NCBI GenBank assembly: GCA_037893245.1
Contig: JBAIAA010000904.1
Location: 310,001 to 374,000, forward strand
Reading direction: 5' to 3'
From: Crossaster papposus
Taxonomy: Eukaryota; Echinodermata; Asteroidea; Velatida; Solasteridae
DNA: 64,000 nt
The position numbers and the translations under genes are program-made. The notes beneath the pieces are model-generated. The model searched no databases. It saw only the letters and a program-made list of their open reading frames with translations, and was not told the DNA's origin. Position 1 is the stretch's first letter; each line of letters starts with the position of its first letter. Shown piece by piece: positions 22,501 to 33,212 of the stretch.

Positions 22501-24556
22501 ATGTGTAATGATCTGGTTATATATTAATATGGAACATCAAACAAGAAACCTTTGACCTTTCTTATCTGCCACCACACAAAATCCATTCATTTCAAATGTA
22601 GAATACTTCGTAAATATGAAAAAATATTCAACTAAAATTGTATGGCACAAAAAATATTTGTCAGTCATTTCAACGCTGCCTCATTATGACGTTTGGAAAA
22701 CTTAAAATGTTAAATGACGGTAAAATATGTGCCACACGTACAGCCCAAAATATACAATTAAAGCTTGTGATAGAAGAAAGACAGATGAAAAACATTTGTT
22801 CAAGTTGTTTAAATATATCTCTCAATTTATTCTTAGATCGGATGTAATTCAACACTTACTCGTATCATCTGACGAGAAAATGTTGTTGACAACATTTCTA
22901 CGTGCTTTTCTTATACATCATATCGGTTTGTTTCCATATAGTTGTTCAACCAGTCAGTATCTTTGCCAGTTGATTTTGCACAGGTATAATATTGTTCTTT
23001 CCGTCGACACATTCTTTTCAGTTTATTTCATCACGATTTGATTTAACAGTTTTGTGGGGAACAGCGGCGGCGATTTCTCGTCAACGTTGGGGGGGGGGGA
23101 CGGAGAAAAAAGCGCACGACTAATAACAACTTGATGCGTAGTTGTGCAATGACGTCACCCTTATTGTATTTGTTTAATTTGTTTTATTGTTATCAACCAC
23201 GTACAAAGTACCAATCAGGTATTATACCGCTGCTATTATGTTCTTAGTGCGGGTTAGTCTAGCCCTAGACCCTTGTGTTATTTCGGCGCCCACCACGCGC
23301 GCAGATTCGTTAACGCTGTCTCTTTTTTCAAATCCCGGCTTCGTGTGCGTTCTGGTCTCACGCATGCGTAGTTTACAAAATGCGGCTGGATCCATGTTCG
23401 CACTGGAGCCGACGTTTGACAAACGTACATGATTTTGGATTCCCCTAAGGGTCTAGCACTAGTTGGCAATCAATTGTTAACTTTAACCTTAGTTTTCGAC
23501 GATTCTCCCTCGCTTTTCCGAGGGATCCAATCAGCGACCGAGTTTGAGCCTCATCATGAATTATTCATTATACACAAATACAGGATATGACTGGGTATGT
23601 GTACACAAGACAGTGTACATGTAATGTACATCGTACATGTACAGTGTATGTGATGGCGACTGTATGCACGTATAGTATGCATTGCGCGAAATGTGCAGAC
23701 TTAATAGCATTGTGTGGCCGATCATCCGGGGCAGTGCTACTAGTGCAAGCTAGCTGCAGCCGCCAACCGGCGTGGCCTGGCCGCATTGTACCCGTACCGA
23801 TATTGTCGAGTCCCGCTGCAGCATCGCTTCAGGAGTTAGTAATGTGGTGCCGCGGAGAAGGGACGGTTTTTTTTATTCCAGTGTATGGAACCATAGAGAA
23901 AGGAACAGATCGAACGTACGTCATTTTGGCTACGTTTCCCTGAAATCAAAGGAATTAAACATTATCATTTCGTGGTTTCACTCATCACAAATTTAAACAC
24001 CAAAGACAAATACTTCTGCACCCGCAGTCACAAATAAACGCCGGGGCAGCCATAATTTGCTGTGTCGATGTATAATGTACATTGTACATGTACATATACA
24101 TGTGTACACAGGTCAATCGCGGCGAGTCTGGACATGTTTTGCGCGACACAATAACCCTCAGGTCTGCACGTATTTGCTTAACTGTCCATCATTATCAGGT
24201 GATATGAATACTGCATATATTACAATAGTCTGACCACGCCCACAATGTGCCAACTTGTCCAAGACCTTCAACAGGGTCCAGTTCACGGGTGGCGGTTCGT
24301 CGGGAAATAGCGCCCTCTATAACATCGGTGGTTTGTGTCAGTGATCGCGAAATAAACAACACGAAGGTCTTGGAACCAAGACTAAGTGCGGGTGGGGTTG
24401 TTCATCCGCGTTGCTCTTAAAACTTTATAGAGGGTAAGTTGTGTGTACATTATACCCTGGCCCAGGATAGCTTAATTACCAGACCAGTCGTTCACCAATA
24501 CATAAATACCAACAACAAATAATGGAGACTACATACCCATCAAACCCGTACGCAGT

Positions 24557-24605
24557 GGAGAGGGGGGGGGGGGGGGGGGGGGCGGGGGCGACGGTTGCGT
24601 GCGCA

Positions 24606-24637
<32 letters not shown>
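24557..24637. repeat. Homopolymer G tract facing homopolymer C tract
   Basis: A long G run (24560-24581), a short GCGGGGGCGACGG spacer and a long C run (24606-24634) are followed by A/C-rich sequence. The tracts can pair with each other or form quadruplexes. Their length is uncertain in any assembly. Confidence 0.7.
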
Positions 24638-24644
<7 letters not shown>

Positions 24645-25279
24645 AAACCCAAAAAAACCCCCAAAAAACCAAAACAATAAAAACAAAATTTGCATTTTGA
24701 TGTAGAAATAAGGGTACTGGCATACAAAAATGGACTTGGCTTAGGCGATAATGTCAACTAAAAATCATGTACATGAAAGGGCGCAAAACCGACGTTATAT
24801 AGTTTCCAAATGCATTTTTGGTCTCATCGGTACAAATTCGCACCACCCCCCTAAAAAATCCTGCGTACGGGCCTGCCCATCCCTGACCAATACTCTTTCG
24901 GAAGAACGCACAATCAGTTCAACTGTTATTAGAGATAATATGTAATAGCAAATTTGATTTGGTGTCTTTTGTTTCTTCTGGGACAATTTTGAAAATGTGT
25001 GCTGATGGGTGTGTTTTAGTGCAAACTGGTTCATGTAAAAGTCAATGACCCATGGCAAACTATTGGGGGACACTGTCATAGCCGTCCCCCCACAACAAAT
25101 ATTCGCCGCCCATGATGGGGAACATCGTTTTGACAATATTCAGCAGAGACTCCTTGAAGAAAGTCCATTTTTCTTCTATAGTACTGGATAGTTACCTGGA
25201 ATTCGTCAAATAATTTACGAGCCATTCCCGCACATCCTTTAAATCTGTATCGCTACAGTCTTCTGCCATGAAGAACCTT

Positions 25280-25965
25280 CCTGGGAGGTTTCATATTGAT
25301 ATTTGCTTTTGCTATCGACCTTGGCTAGGACAGCATCGATCATGGTCACTCAGTCCCGAGTGAGTGACGCTTGATGGAGTTTATCAGAGAAGGGGAACTC
25401 GTAATACAAGATCAAGAATATTCTCGGTATCATTAGTATGTGGTGGTAAACAACCATTTTAAGTAATAAAAATTTATACATTTTATTGGTTATCTTCTCA
25501 GAGTACTTTATTGGAGTACTATCTGGTAAGAAAGCCGGCTTGCAATCGTCCAGCGACCAGGGAATGCCTGGGATATTGAAATCACCACCTATAAGAATGG
25601 AGATTTACTGGAGCTGTGGGTTTTTTTCAAACTTACATCCAAGTCGTCAATGTTGTTAGCTGCTTCGGAGGGGCTCCTATAAGAGGGGGCTCCTCTAATA
25701 GGAACCTACAAGAATGTCTTATGTTTGAAGTGAAAGCTGACATTATAAGTTCAGCATCACCAATTGCCAATTAGTTCGAAACATGGGATTGAGTCGGCTA
25801 CGGCGATGAAAACACCACCTCCTGATTTTCTGTCTCTCCAACAAATCCTGAAATTCCCAGGAAAGGTTTCAGCGCTGTAGAATTCCGGGCCTACTATAGA
25901 TTGGACTCAATACCAATGAGTCTACCAATGCTTTCGGTGATAAGAAACGTTACAAGTTGAGGCAC
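25280..25965 (-). pseudogene. LINE endonuclease (APE-type) fragment
   Basis: The minus strand carries, in the correct order but in several frames, motifs of the apurinic-like endonuclease of non-LTR retrotransposons: RKSGGGVFIAV (about 25800-25835), GGDFNIPGIPW (about 25555-25590) and LSDHD (about 25350-25366). Stops and indels separate them. The ORF is not continuous and no reverse transcriptase follows. The clade cannot be told with confidence; a CR1/L2 or Jockey group is likely. Confidence 0.75.
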
Positions 25966-25984
25966 TTTCCAAGTATACTGTAGC

Positions 25985-26568
25985 AATTCATTGCTACCTT
26001 CATTGCTACCTAATATTAGTAGTTACTTTATCAATTAATTGAGTGATAGCGTGCTATGTCAAGTTATTTTCCCGTCAACAAAACTGTATAATTAGATATA
26101 TTATATTAAACAGTATAATATATTTTTTAAATGACCTACTTTTACGCTATTCCATGCATTACATTGTGTACAGGATCAAGGGGCAGTAACGTTTGTCTCT
26201 TTGTGAAAATGCATTGTCAAGATGGCTGCCCCTTGCACCATTAATGTAATTTATATAATTAATAATGTTTTGCTTACAGAAGCATGTCAAAATGGTCAAG
26301 TACAGCGATTTAAAGCAAAATAATGAGAGAAAAATCGAAAAAAATAACAATGTGTGGCTCTTAACATAAGTTAAGAGTTTCAGAGAACACTATTTTGTTC
26401 GATTTAAATAATTACGATGCGATAAATATCGATGATTGGGCTTTATATTTTGTGTGTGATAGATTGCTTTATAAATGTGTGACGTCACACTGCACGCGTT
26501 GGTGAGAGATTCCCTTGGTTTCCGGTTTCAGTTAACAATGACAAACAATGTACAAATGTAGAACGATA
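25985..26568. repeat. Segmental block, unit 2 (TRIM-2 3' flank)
   Basis: The stretch is closest to 47190-47470 and 49191-49500 (AAGATGGCTGCCCCTTGCAC near 26220 and the TACGATGCGATAAATAT stretch near 26413). The site near 26281-26305, reading CATGTCAAAATGGTCAAG, is the empty site for the LINE at 47471-49184. Confidence 0.75.
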
Positions 26569-26570
26569 TA

Positions 26571-27434
26571 CAGGGTGAACCTAAAAAAACAAAACCCACC
26601 GGAAAATGGCCATAATCCCGAAAGTATACATTTCATGAAAAAACTGAAGTTAATATCAGAAAGTAGGAGCTACAAGTTTTCTTCTGACACCTACATCGCA
26701 GGCCTACCGTCACTGGTAACTGAGTACCATTGTCTTGAAAAACATAGGCAGATTTCAGAAATGTCCAAATCAATAATTTTGTAAGCCACATGGAAATGAA
26801 CCATCCCTCTTCGCGGTCAGTGGTGTGCATCCAATTGCGTCTTTTCGTGGCCCAGGTTCAATACCCTGACCTAACTCCATGTGACTTTTTCCTTTGGGGA
26901 TACCTTAAGAATAAGGTCTACGCTAGTCCCCCACCGGACCTTGTGGAATTACGGGAGAGGATTCAGCAAGAAGTTGACATTTTACGACAAGATCCGGGGA
27001 TGGTGAGGAGAGCAGTGCAGGATATGCAAAGACGATGTGAAATTTGCGTTGAGAGAGGTGGCGGCCATGTTGAAGGAATCGGACCTTAAGGACTGAGAAA
27101 GATGCTTATGAAAGCCAAATAAGTGTTTTAATTGTTATTGTTTCAAATAAACAGGTTATAACAAAGGGAATTATGTTCTTGTTCTTTTCCAGGCGACCTT
27201 ATTTGCCTACACGAAGATAACAACACGCACACCTATTTGGACATTTCTGAAATCTGCCTATGGTTTTCAAGACAATGGTACTCAGTTACCAGTGACCGTA
27301 GGCCTGCGATGTAGGTGTCAGAAGAAAGCTTGTGGCTTCTACTTTCTGATATTGACTTCAGTTTTTCCATGAAATGTATACTTTCGGGATTATGGCCATT
27401 TTCCGGTGGGTTTTGTTTTTTTAGGTTCACCCTG
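26571..27434 (+). mobile_element. Tc1/mariner-like element with long inverted terminal repeats, copy 2
   Basis: The ends CAGGGTGAACC and GGTTCACCCTG are flanked by TA on each side (26569-26570 and 27435-27436). The terminal repeats are about 210 bp each (26571-26779 and 27226-27434). Between them only the C-terminal part of a transposase remains, so this is an internally deleted, non-autonomous derivative. The short open frames in the two arms (26548-26784 and 27233-27439) are the same inverted-repeat sequence read twice. Confidence 0.9.
26790..27089 (+). pseudogene. Mariner-type transposase, C-terminal remnant
   Basis: About 80 residues from QYPDLTPCDFFLWGYLKNKV onwards match the third catalytic-acid region of mariner-like DDE transposases, followed by the usual tail with RIQQEVDILRQDPGMVRRAV. 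The first two catalytic acids and the DNA-binding domain are missing. The stop near 27089 appears natural for the family. The N-terminal residues upstream of VQYPDL are not transposase-like. Confidence 0.85.
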
Positions 27435-27502
27435 TACAACAGTAAACTGAACTATTGGCACGTCTCTGGTGATTAGAAACTGACACGATATACATGTAGA
27501 CC

Positions 27503-27726
27503 ATGTGCCTCTGTTTACATCTATATTTAAATGTGCCCGGCAATATGCGCACGCATCGTGTTTTACATCAATTTGGTTAAGAGGCGACATCAGAGGTCAC
27601 ATAATTCAAAGGTGGTCTGACCTGTGGCGTCACTCCTCAACCAAATTTTATGCAAAACACGATGTGTGTGCATATTGCCGGGCACATTTGAATACAGATG
27701 TAAACACGTGACGTCAGAGGGCACAT
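27503..27726. mobile_element. Fold-back MITE beside TRIM-2
   Basis: The arms of about 80 bp are inverted: TGTGCCCGGCAATATGCGCA faces TGCATATTGCCGGGCACA. A direct duplication of about 50 bp of TRIM 3' flank (ACTGAACTATTGG..TGATTAGAAAC) lies on both sides, at about 27443-27483 and 27741-27779. The superfamily is not assigned. Confidence 0.7.
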
Positions 27727-27801
27727 CATCTATACCAGTAAACTGAACTATTGGTATGTCATTGGTGATTAGAAACCGACATGACTGATTACAATGTCAC
27801 G

Positions 27802-30682
27802 TCACACCTGGTGATACATCTTGACTGAGTTGTTGTCAGCCACTGCCAGCTGCCCATCTGATGTGAATGTGATTCCAAGGGGCCAGTACAGACCATGTGC
27901 AATGCACTTGAGAAAGCCACCTTGAGGGTCATAGTGGTGGATATGGCCCTTGCTATTACCATTATGCATTGCAACATAGATACCTGAACTATCAGTGTAC
28001 ACACCGTTGCTGCACTTTACTGGTTGACCATTGATGGTGGGTTGGATGGTGCGCAGTGTAGTACCATTGCCATCAGCAACATTTACTGTCTGTGACGATG
28101 AACTGATGACAATTCTATCATTGCTGCCTACAGCCAGATAGTAAGGTTTAACCTTGACTGGTATGGTACGTAGGAGCTCACCATCAGTGGGGCTGTGTTC
28201 AGTCAACACCAGCCTCTTGACATCACCTACTACGATGGTACCATCATTCTTGACAGCTACGCCGTAGAGGTCAACCGCGGTCTTACTGACCTCACTCGGT
28301 GGCACCGTTGGGAACTCGTAGGCCAGCGTGTTGTCGCTGTTGAAAACCTTCACATATGCGTTGCCCTCGACGACCACCAAACGATTGTTGGTGCGTGTAG
28401 CTGCGATGCCGCGTGGAACTGTAGGAGTTATGATGTCAAAACAAACAGACGGCCATCATGCATTTATTGCACAATCCTTTCAACACAGAAATTTCGAAAG
28501 AGTGAAAACTGCCGTAGAAAAATGTCTGTCAAAAAATAAATTGTCAAGATTTGGTGCTCTGGTACAAAAGAGAACAAAGGGAACAAAGAATCCTCGATCG
28601 ACGGTATGAATGTCCGAATTCGGTCCTCGATCGTCGGGGCAAGCGCTAAGGTAATGGGGTTTGGGTATAACATAGGAATAAAGGAAAACACAATGGGGGA
28701 TCCTCGATCGTTATGTGGTTCACGACTAGGTGTACATGCTTGAGAAATCACAGCATCTTATAATTCATCTTGCATGATCTTGTTATGTTTAGTGTTTTGC
28801 CTCAGATGGTGGGGCATAAAGTCTTCCATGCCGAGTGATAAGAGTGATAAACATACACTGCAAAAACTGTGTTTAGCGAGTAAACACTTTTCTAAACACT
28901 TTATTGCAATAAGTTTGTAAATATGTTTACATGCTAAACATGTTTAGCCTGAGGATGGATAGTATTTAGACATTAGGAATTGGACATAGGTTTTTTAGCT
29001 GCTAAACATGTTAAATGTTAGCCAAACAAGTCAGTTTACTCGGTAAACACAGGTTTTGAAGTGTGAACCCGCAAATACTATAGTGTTTACGCGAAAATAT
29101 TTCTTTCATCAAATTCACAGTAATTATAAGATGTTTTTTCTTGGACTTTAACATTTTGTTTGCATGGAATATAGATTGAGATTGAAAAACATTCTTATGT
29201 CATGAATATTAACTTATTCAATAGATCAGAATTCTGTTTCAAATTTACAGTTTCAATGGAGTTTTTTTTTTTTTTTTTTTTAACTGTATTTGTAAAAAAT
29301 AAAAATACAGAGAATATTACAAGTAAAGAGTGAAGGAAAATTTTTCAAGTGCATTATTTTGCAGATGGCATGTAATTTTAACTTACGTCCTTGCATCGGG
29401 ATTGTGCTTTTCTGGTTTCCATCGATGCTGCAGATCACAACTCGTTTGTTGTAGCAGTCAGTCACTGCAATCTCATCAGGTTGATGAGCAGCAATGCCCC
29501 AAGCCACATTGAACTCTCCTGGACGCTTCCCAGTCTACCAAACTCCCCACACAGCTCCCACTTGTCTTCCATCACCACCATCACCTTACCCAGATTAATG
29601 TCACCAACACCCTTGAACTTCAGAAATGCCAGCCTGTCATCAACTCTAGGAATAGCCTGACCGGCCAACAGTTTCAAGTCTTTGCGAATTGTAGAATAGA
29701 GTGACAGGAAGTCACTATCCGATGCAGTCCTTGTCACCTCTCTAGCTGTATCTAGTGAAAACTGAAACTTCTCCACAGCCAAGCTCGCGGTTTTCTCACA
29801 TTCTTCCAGTTTCTGCTCACGATCTGACTGAATGTTTTTGATGTCGTCAAGGATGCGATTTTCTTGGGCCGTGATCTCTGCTCGTATCTTAGCTGCTCTG
29901 TCTTGCACTTCTGTTGTGACCCTCCTGAGTGTGAGACTCAAATCTTCTTTCAGTCGTAAGACTTTTTCTTGGGATTCTTTGATTTCCTTCATTGAGTTTT
30001 CAAGTGGATGAAACAGAATTTCAGCCAACGTTTGCTTGTAAGTGGATGCCGCCTCGGATCCCTCAATGTACGAGTGTTCTGGTTTGCAGTGGTTTACGAC
30101 CGTACAGTCGCGGCAGATGAGTATTTCACACGTGGTACAAAAGAACCTCGCTGCTTCGCCCGCATGGATCGGACATTTTGGATGTTGTTTCTGATGTTTC
30201 TTTGTCAGTGTAACCTTTCCCTCACGAATGTCCTTCAGTGGAGTCACCTTGTGATTTAATGAGATAGCAAATCGAAGATGCATTTTACTACAGGCTGAGC
30301 ACACATTCTGGTCGCAGTCCAGACATCTATGCGTTGCCTCATTGGCTTCCTCACAAATACCACACGAAATACCAGCATCACCCAAGCTCACTACCTTCTC
30401 CTGAAGTACAATCTCCTCAACCAAACCGATTAGATGAAAGTTGGTTTTCAGACCCTGCACCCCCGCCTCTGGAAGCTTCGTCTCCTGTCGACACACGGGG
30501 CAAGGAATCTCCGTACAGCCCTGGTGCTTCGAGCTGTAGTATTTCAGCAGACATTGCTCACAGAAACTGTGCAGGCATTCTAGTATTTTAGGGCGCTCGT
30601 ATCTCTGTTGACATATGCAGCACTCTAGATGCTGTCTGCTAATCGTTTCTAGAGCTAAACTTATCGCAGGGCTGGTCGCCAT
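27802..30682 (-). pseudogene. TRIM-NHL gene TRIM-2, frameshifted (exons 29387-30682 and 27802-28418)
   Basis: The domain order and splice sites match TRIM-1: RING, two B-boxes and coiled coil in exon 1, most of the NHL propeller in exon 2, start ATG 10 bp after a CCCCCAG acceptor-like site. Exon 1 is 1296 bp, one base short of the phase kept by TRIM-1 and TRIM-4. The missing base is near 29523, where the others read CTGGACCGC and this reads CTGGACGC. As read, the protein ends after 406 residues in the first NHL blade. The downstream frame and exon 2 remain open, so decay is recent, or the indel is an assembly error, or an RBCC-only product is made. Sequence is closest to TRIM-4 in B-box 2, coiled coil and exon 2. 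Confidence 0.88.
28419..29386 (-). other. TRIM-2 intron
   Basis: The intron is 968 bp with GTAAGT and CTACAG borders. About 28555-28730 contains an insertion with GATCCTCGATCG words that the other three introns lack. The TGTTTAC/GTAAACA cluster is at 28860-29100. Confidence 0.6.
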
Positions 30683-31258
30683 TTTGTTTTGTCTGGGGGA
30701 AAAAAAGGTAATGTGTTCATGTATTTAATAATAGGTATCGACAGCCAGAGCTCATATGATTTGAATTTGAAAGAAGTGCAAAATCACCCTCTTACCAAAA
30801 CTGCACATCCTCTTTAAACTATCAGTATCATCACATTTTTTTCTTCCCATTTGCCAATTCAATCCGTTAATGAGAATGATGAGAATTTAGAAGAAAGTTA
30901 CATTCTATCTTAAAAGCCATGCAAGTTGTTACAAAAACATTAAACGGAATTTCATACATAATATTCAGGGAATTAAGATGTGGTTCGAGGTCATGTATCA
31001 TGCACGTTTGACCTTTGATTTTGTCTGCTGGTGTCCATAGCAGGCATCAATGGGAAGACAGTCTAGATGTTAAAATGAGGAAGTACATCGTTTGGCTAAA
31101 TTATTTGAGCACAATTGGTGTGTAATAACTCAAGATGCAGGGGGTGGTCATGACAGTATTGCCACAAGTTGTTACAAAATGTGTTCATCACAAAATGTAC
31201 AGATATGCAATAAACTAACCACAGCTAGCTACTGTCAAAAGAAGTATTACATTGATAA

Positions 31259-31420
31259 GGGAATAAATGTGTGTTCGAGAGGTTTTAATCACTCTGTTTA
31301 ATACCGCATGGAGTCTGGGTGCTGATAATTACCCGAGCCGAAGACGAGGGTAATCAGCTCCCAGACTCCAAGCGGTATTAAACAGAGTGATTAATACCGA
31401 CCGAACACACATTTATTCCC
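31259..31420. mobile_element. Fold-back element with about 74-bp arms
   Basis: GGGAATAAATGTGTGTTCG at the left end is matched by CGAACACACATTTATTCCC at the right end. The match continues inwards through TTTAATACCGC and CAGACTCC to a loop of about 14 bp. The arms are nearly perfect. TRIM-4's flank lacks it (near 52985), which supports insertion after the duplication. Confidence 0.8.
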
Positions 31421-32699
31421 ATTCATAAATACCTTTTTTGTAAAATTCAGCAAAAAAAGCCCGGAAAATCCCGGAAAATTGTCGCAAGTAAATGTTGGCA
31501 GTTCGACATTCTGTGTGTGTCATCAATTGACATGTTTCCGCCTCTGTCGCTCTACACAATACATGCAATAAAGCGTATTTACTATGAACCAGACTATTAC
31601 TGCCATTGGCAACCTCGTTCCCAGGGTGTCGAGCTGTACGCGCCCAACACTACCCACTCTTACTATTGGAGACGAGGTACAGTTGGAAATAAAGTGAGCC
31701 CTGGGGACGGGTATAATGCGACATCGCTTTGTTGCCAGCTGGTTTTCAATACATCCAGCCATGTCTTTATCGTCCGTTTATTACCGGCCACGTGACGGGC
31801 TCTCGACCAATAGGAATGCCTAAACTGTCCCAGGTATTTATGAATACATATTAATATGTTAAAATCCAGATAATTATGTACAATGAAAATAAGCACTTGT
31901 TAACTTTTTATAATTTTTGCACTGATTGGTTGCGGTCCTAAAATAGTGTTCATCGACAACACACTGACAACCTGCACAGCACCGACAACACACCGACAAC
32001 ACGCACAGCACCAACAACCCACCCAAAACGTAATCTATATTGGCAAAAAGGTATAGCAAATACTGAAATAGTACACACGATACAAATAATTGTGCTTGCA
32101 CTTGAGCCTGGCCCTGGCTGGGTTTATATTTCTTTTGTGAAAATTAAATTTGTTTTTACGCAAAAATATATCTCTAATCCAAAAAACAGCGTCAGGTTGC
32201 ACAATTCTTTCCCATTTTCTAATTGACCGATAATATTATTAATATCTTTGCTCACTTTATGTTATATTGGTCCTTCAGTCCTGATCCTCGAAGCAACACG
32301 GATTAGTGTCGACATAAGCCAATTTGGTATTCCAACTGCACATTCGCACATTTTCCCTTGACGATATTTCTTTCGATATAAACATTTCATCGATTGCGTG
32401 CAAAAGCATAGCGGGGTACCAGCAAATTTCAAGAGATCGTCGTGTTTTAAAGTTACTAAGTAACATATTTTTGTTTACGTTTTGGTGTTTTCAGCCGCTT
32501 TGTGTGGCCAAACTTTTGTTCGAACAAATATTATTTATTTTTTTCGATTTCACAAGAAAATGTAAAAAATGCGGATTTGGTTACCACGTCCCCCATAGCC
32601 TTGTGTGCATTTGTCTGCCGTGTTTGTATCACTTGACCTCCTTGAGAAAAATTGTTGAATCTTGTTGTGCACATGCGCAGTCGGAACTCCAAAGTGGCT

Positions 32700-32880
32700 T
32701 ATTGAATGCAACATGATGGAGAGCGCCCCCAAGACAACACGCCCATCGTTCTGACTCTGGCCGTTTTCCAAGCCCGATAGGCTCTAATTGGCTCTATTAC
32801 CATTGACGAATTACTGCATAAACGAAGCCAAAACGGAGTCGAAGCTTGGGCTTGGAAAACGACCAAAAGTTTTTTTCCAT
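32700..32880. repeat. Interspersed fold-back repeat, copy 2 of 4
   Basis: The copy has the same inverted pair, GGCCGTTTTCCAAGCCC and GGGCTTGGAAAACG, as copy 1 at 950-1160. After it comes about 300 bp of degenerate GCTTACCG/GTTAGCG motifs (32900-33100) not present in copy 1, then the shared end GGGCGCAGCGCGGTG. Confidence 0.7.
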
Positions 32881-33212
32881 GGCCGCGCCACGCAGGGCCC
32901 AATTTCTTGGCTCTGCTTACCGTTAGCGAAAAATCCCTGCTTACTATAGCAGAAAATTCGGTGCTTACGGTAAACGTATTTCACGCGTTAGCAAGGAATT
33001 TTGGTCTCTGAGCATGCGTACATCCCGCAACTAAGGATTCTGTGCTTACCGGGTGAGCAAATAATTTTTCTGCTAGCGCGGTTAGCGGAAAATGGTGATG
33101 TTGCCGAAAGGTGTTCTACCAACGAACCGAGCCAGAACCAGAACCATGATGAGGCTGTACTGGTGATGAGCGCAACCTGCGTGCGCGAGGCCGAGGGCGC
33201 AGCGCGGTGCTA

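Larger units (their letters stand above)
21216..25270. other. Unit-2-specific replacement sequence, no gene supported
   Basis: About 4 kb is not shared with the other units. It includes degenerate tandem repeats (22148-22500), CpG-richer sequence (about 23050-24440), TGTACATGTAC-rich patches (23615-23650 and 24070-24115), a G-then-C homopolymer pair (24557-24637) and a transposon-like terminus (about 24840-24880). None of the short open frames has a recognisable family. Confidence 0.4.
30700..33212. other. TRIM-2 5' flank and intergenic repeats, no gene seen
   Basis: About 30720-31250 is shared with the flank of TRIM-4 (52460-52990), and about 31920-32140 with 53455-53670. A fold-back element (31259-31420) and an interspersed repeat copy (32700-32880) lie inside. 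The open frames are short and without known family. Confidence 0.5.

Noticed and set aside
24476-24757. Glycine/proline-rich open frames over the G/C homopolymers
   Set aside because: They are homopolymer artefacts, with the frame depending on uncertain run length.
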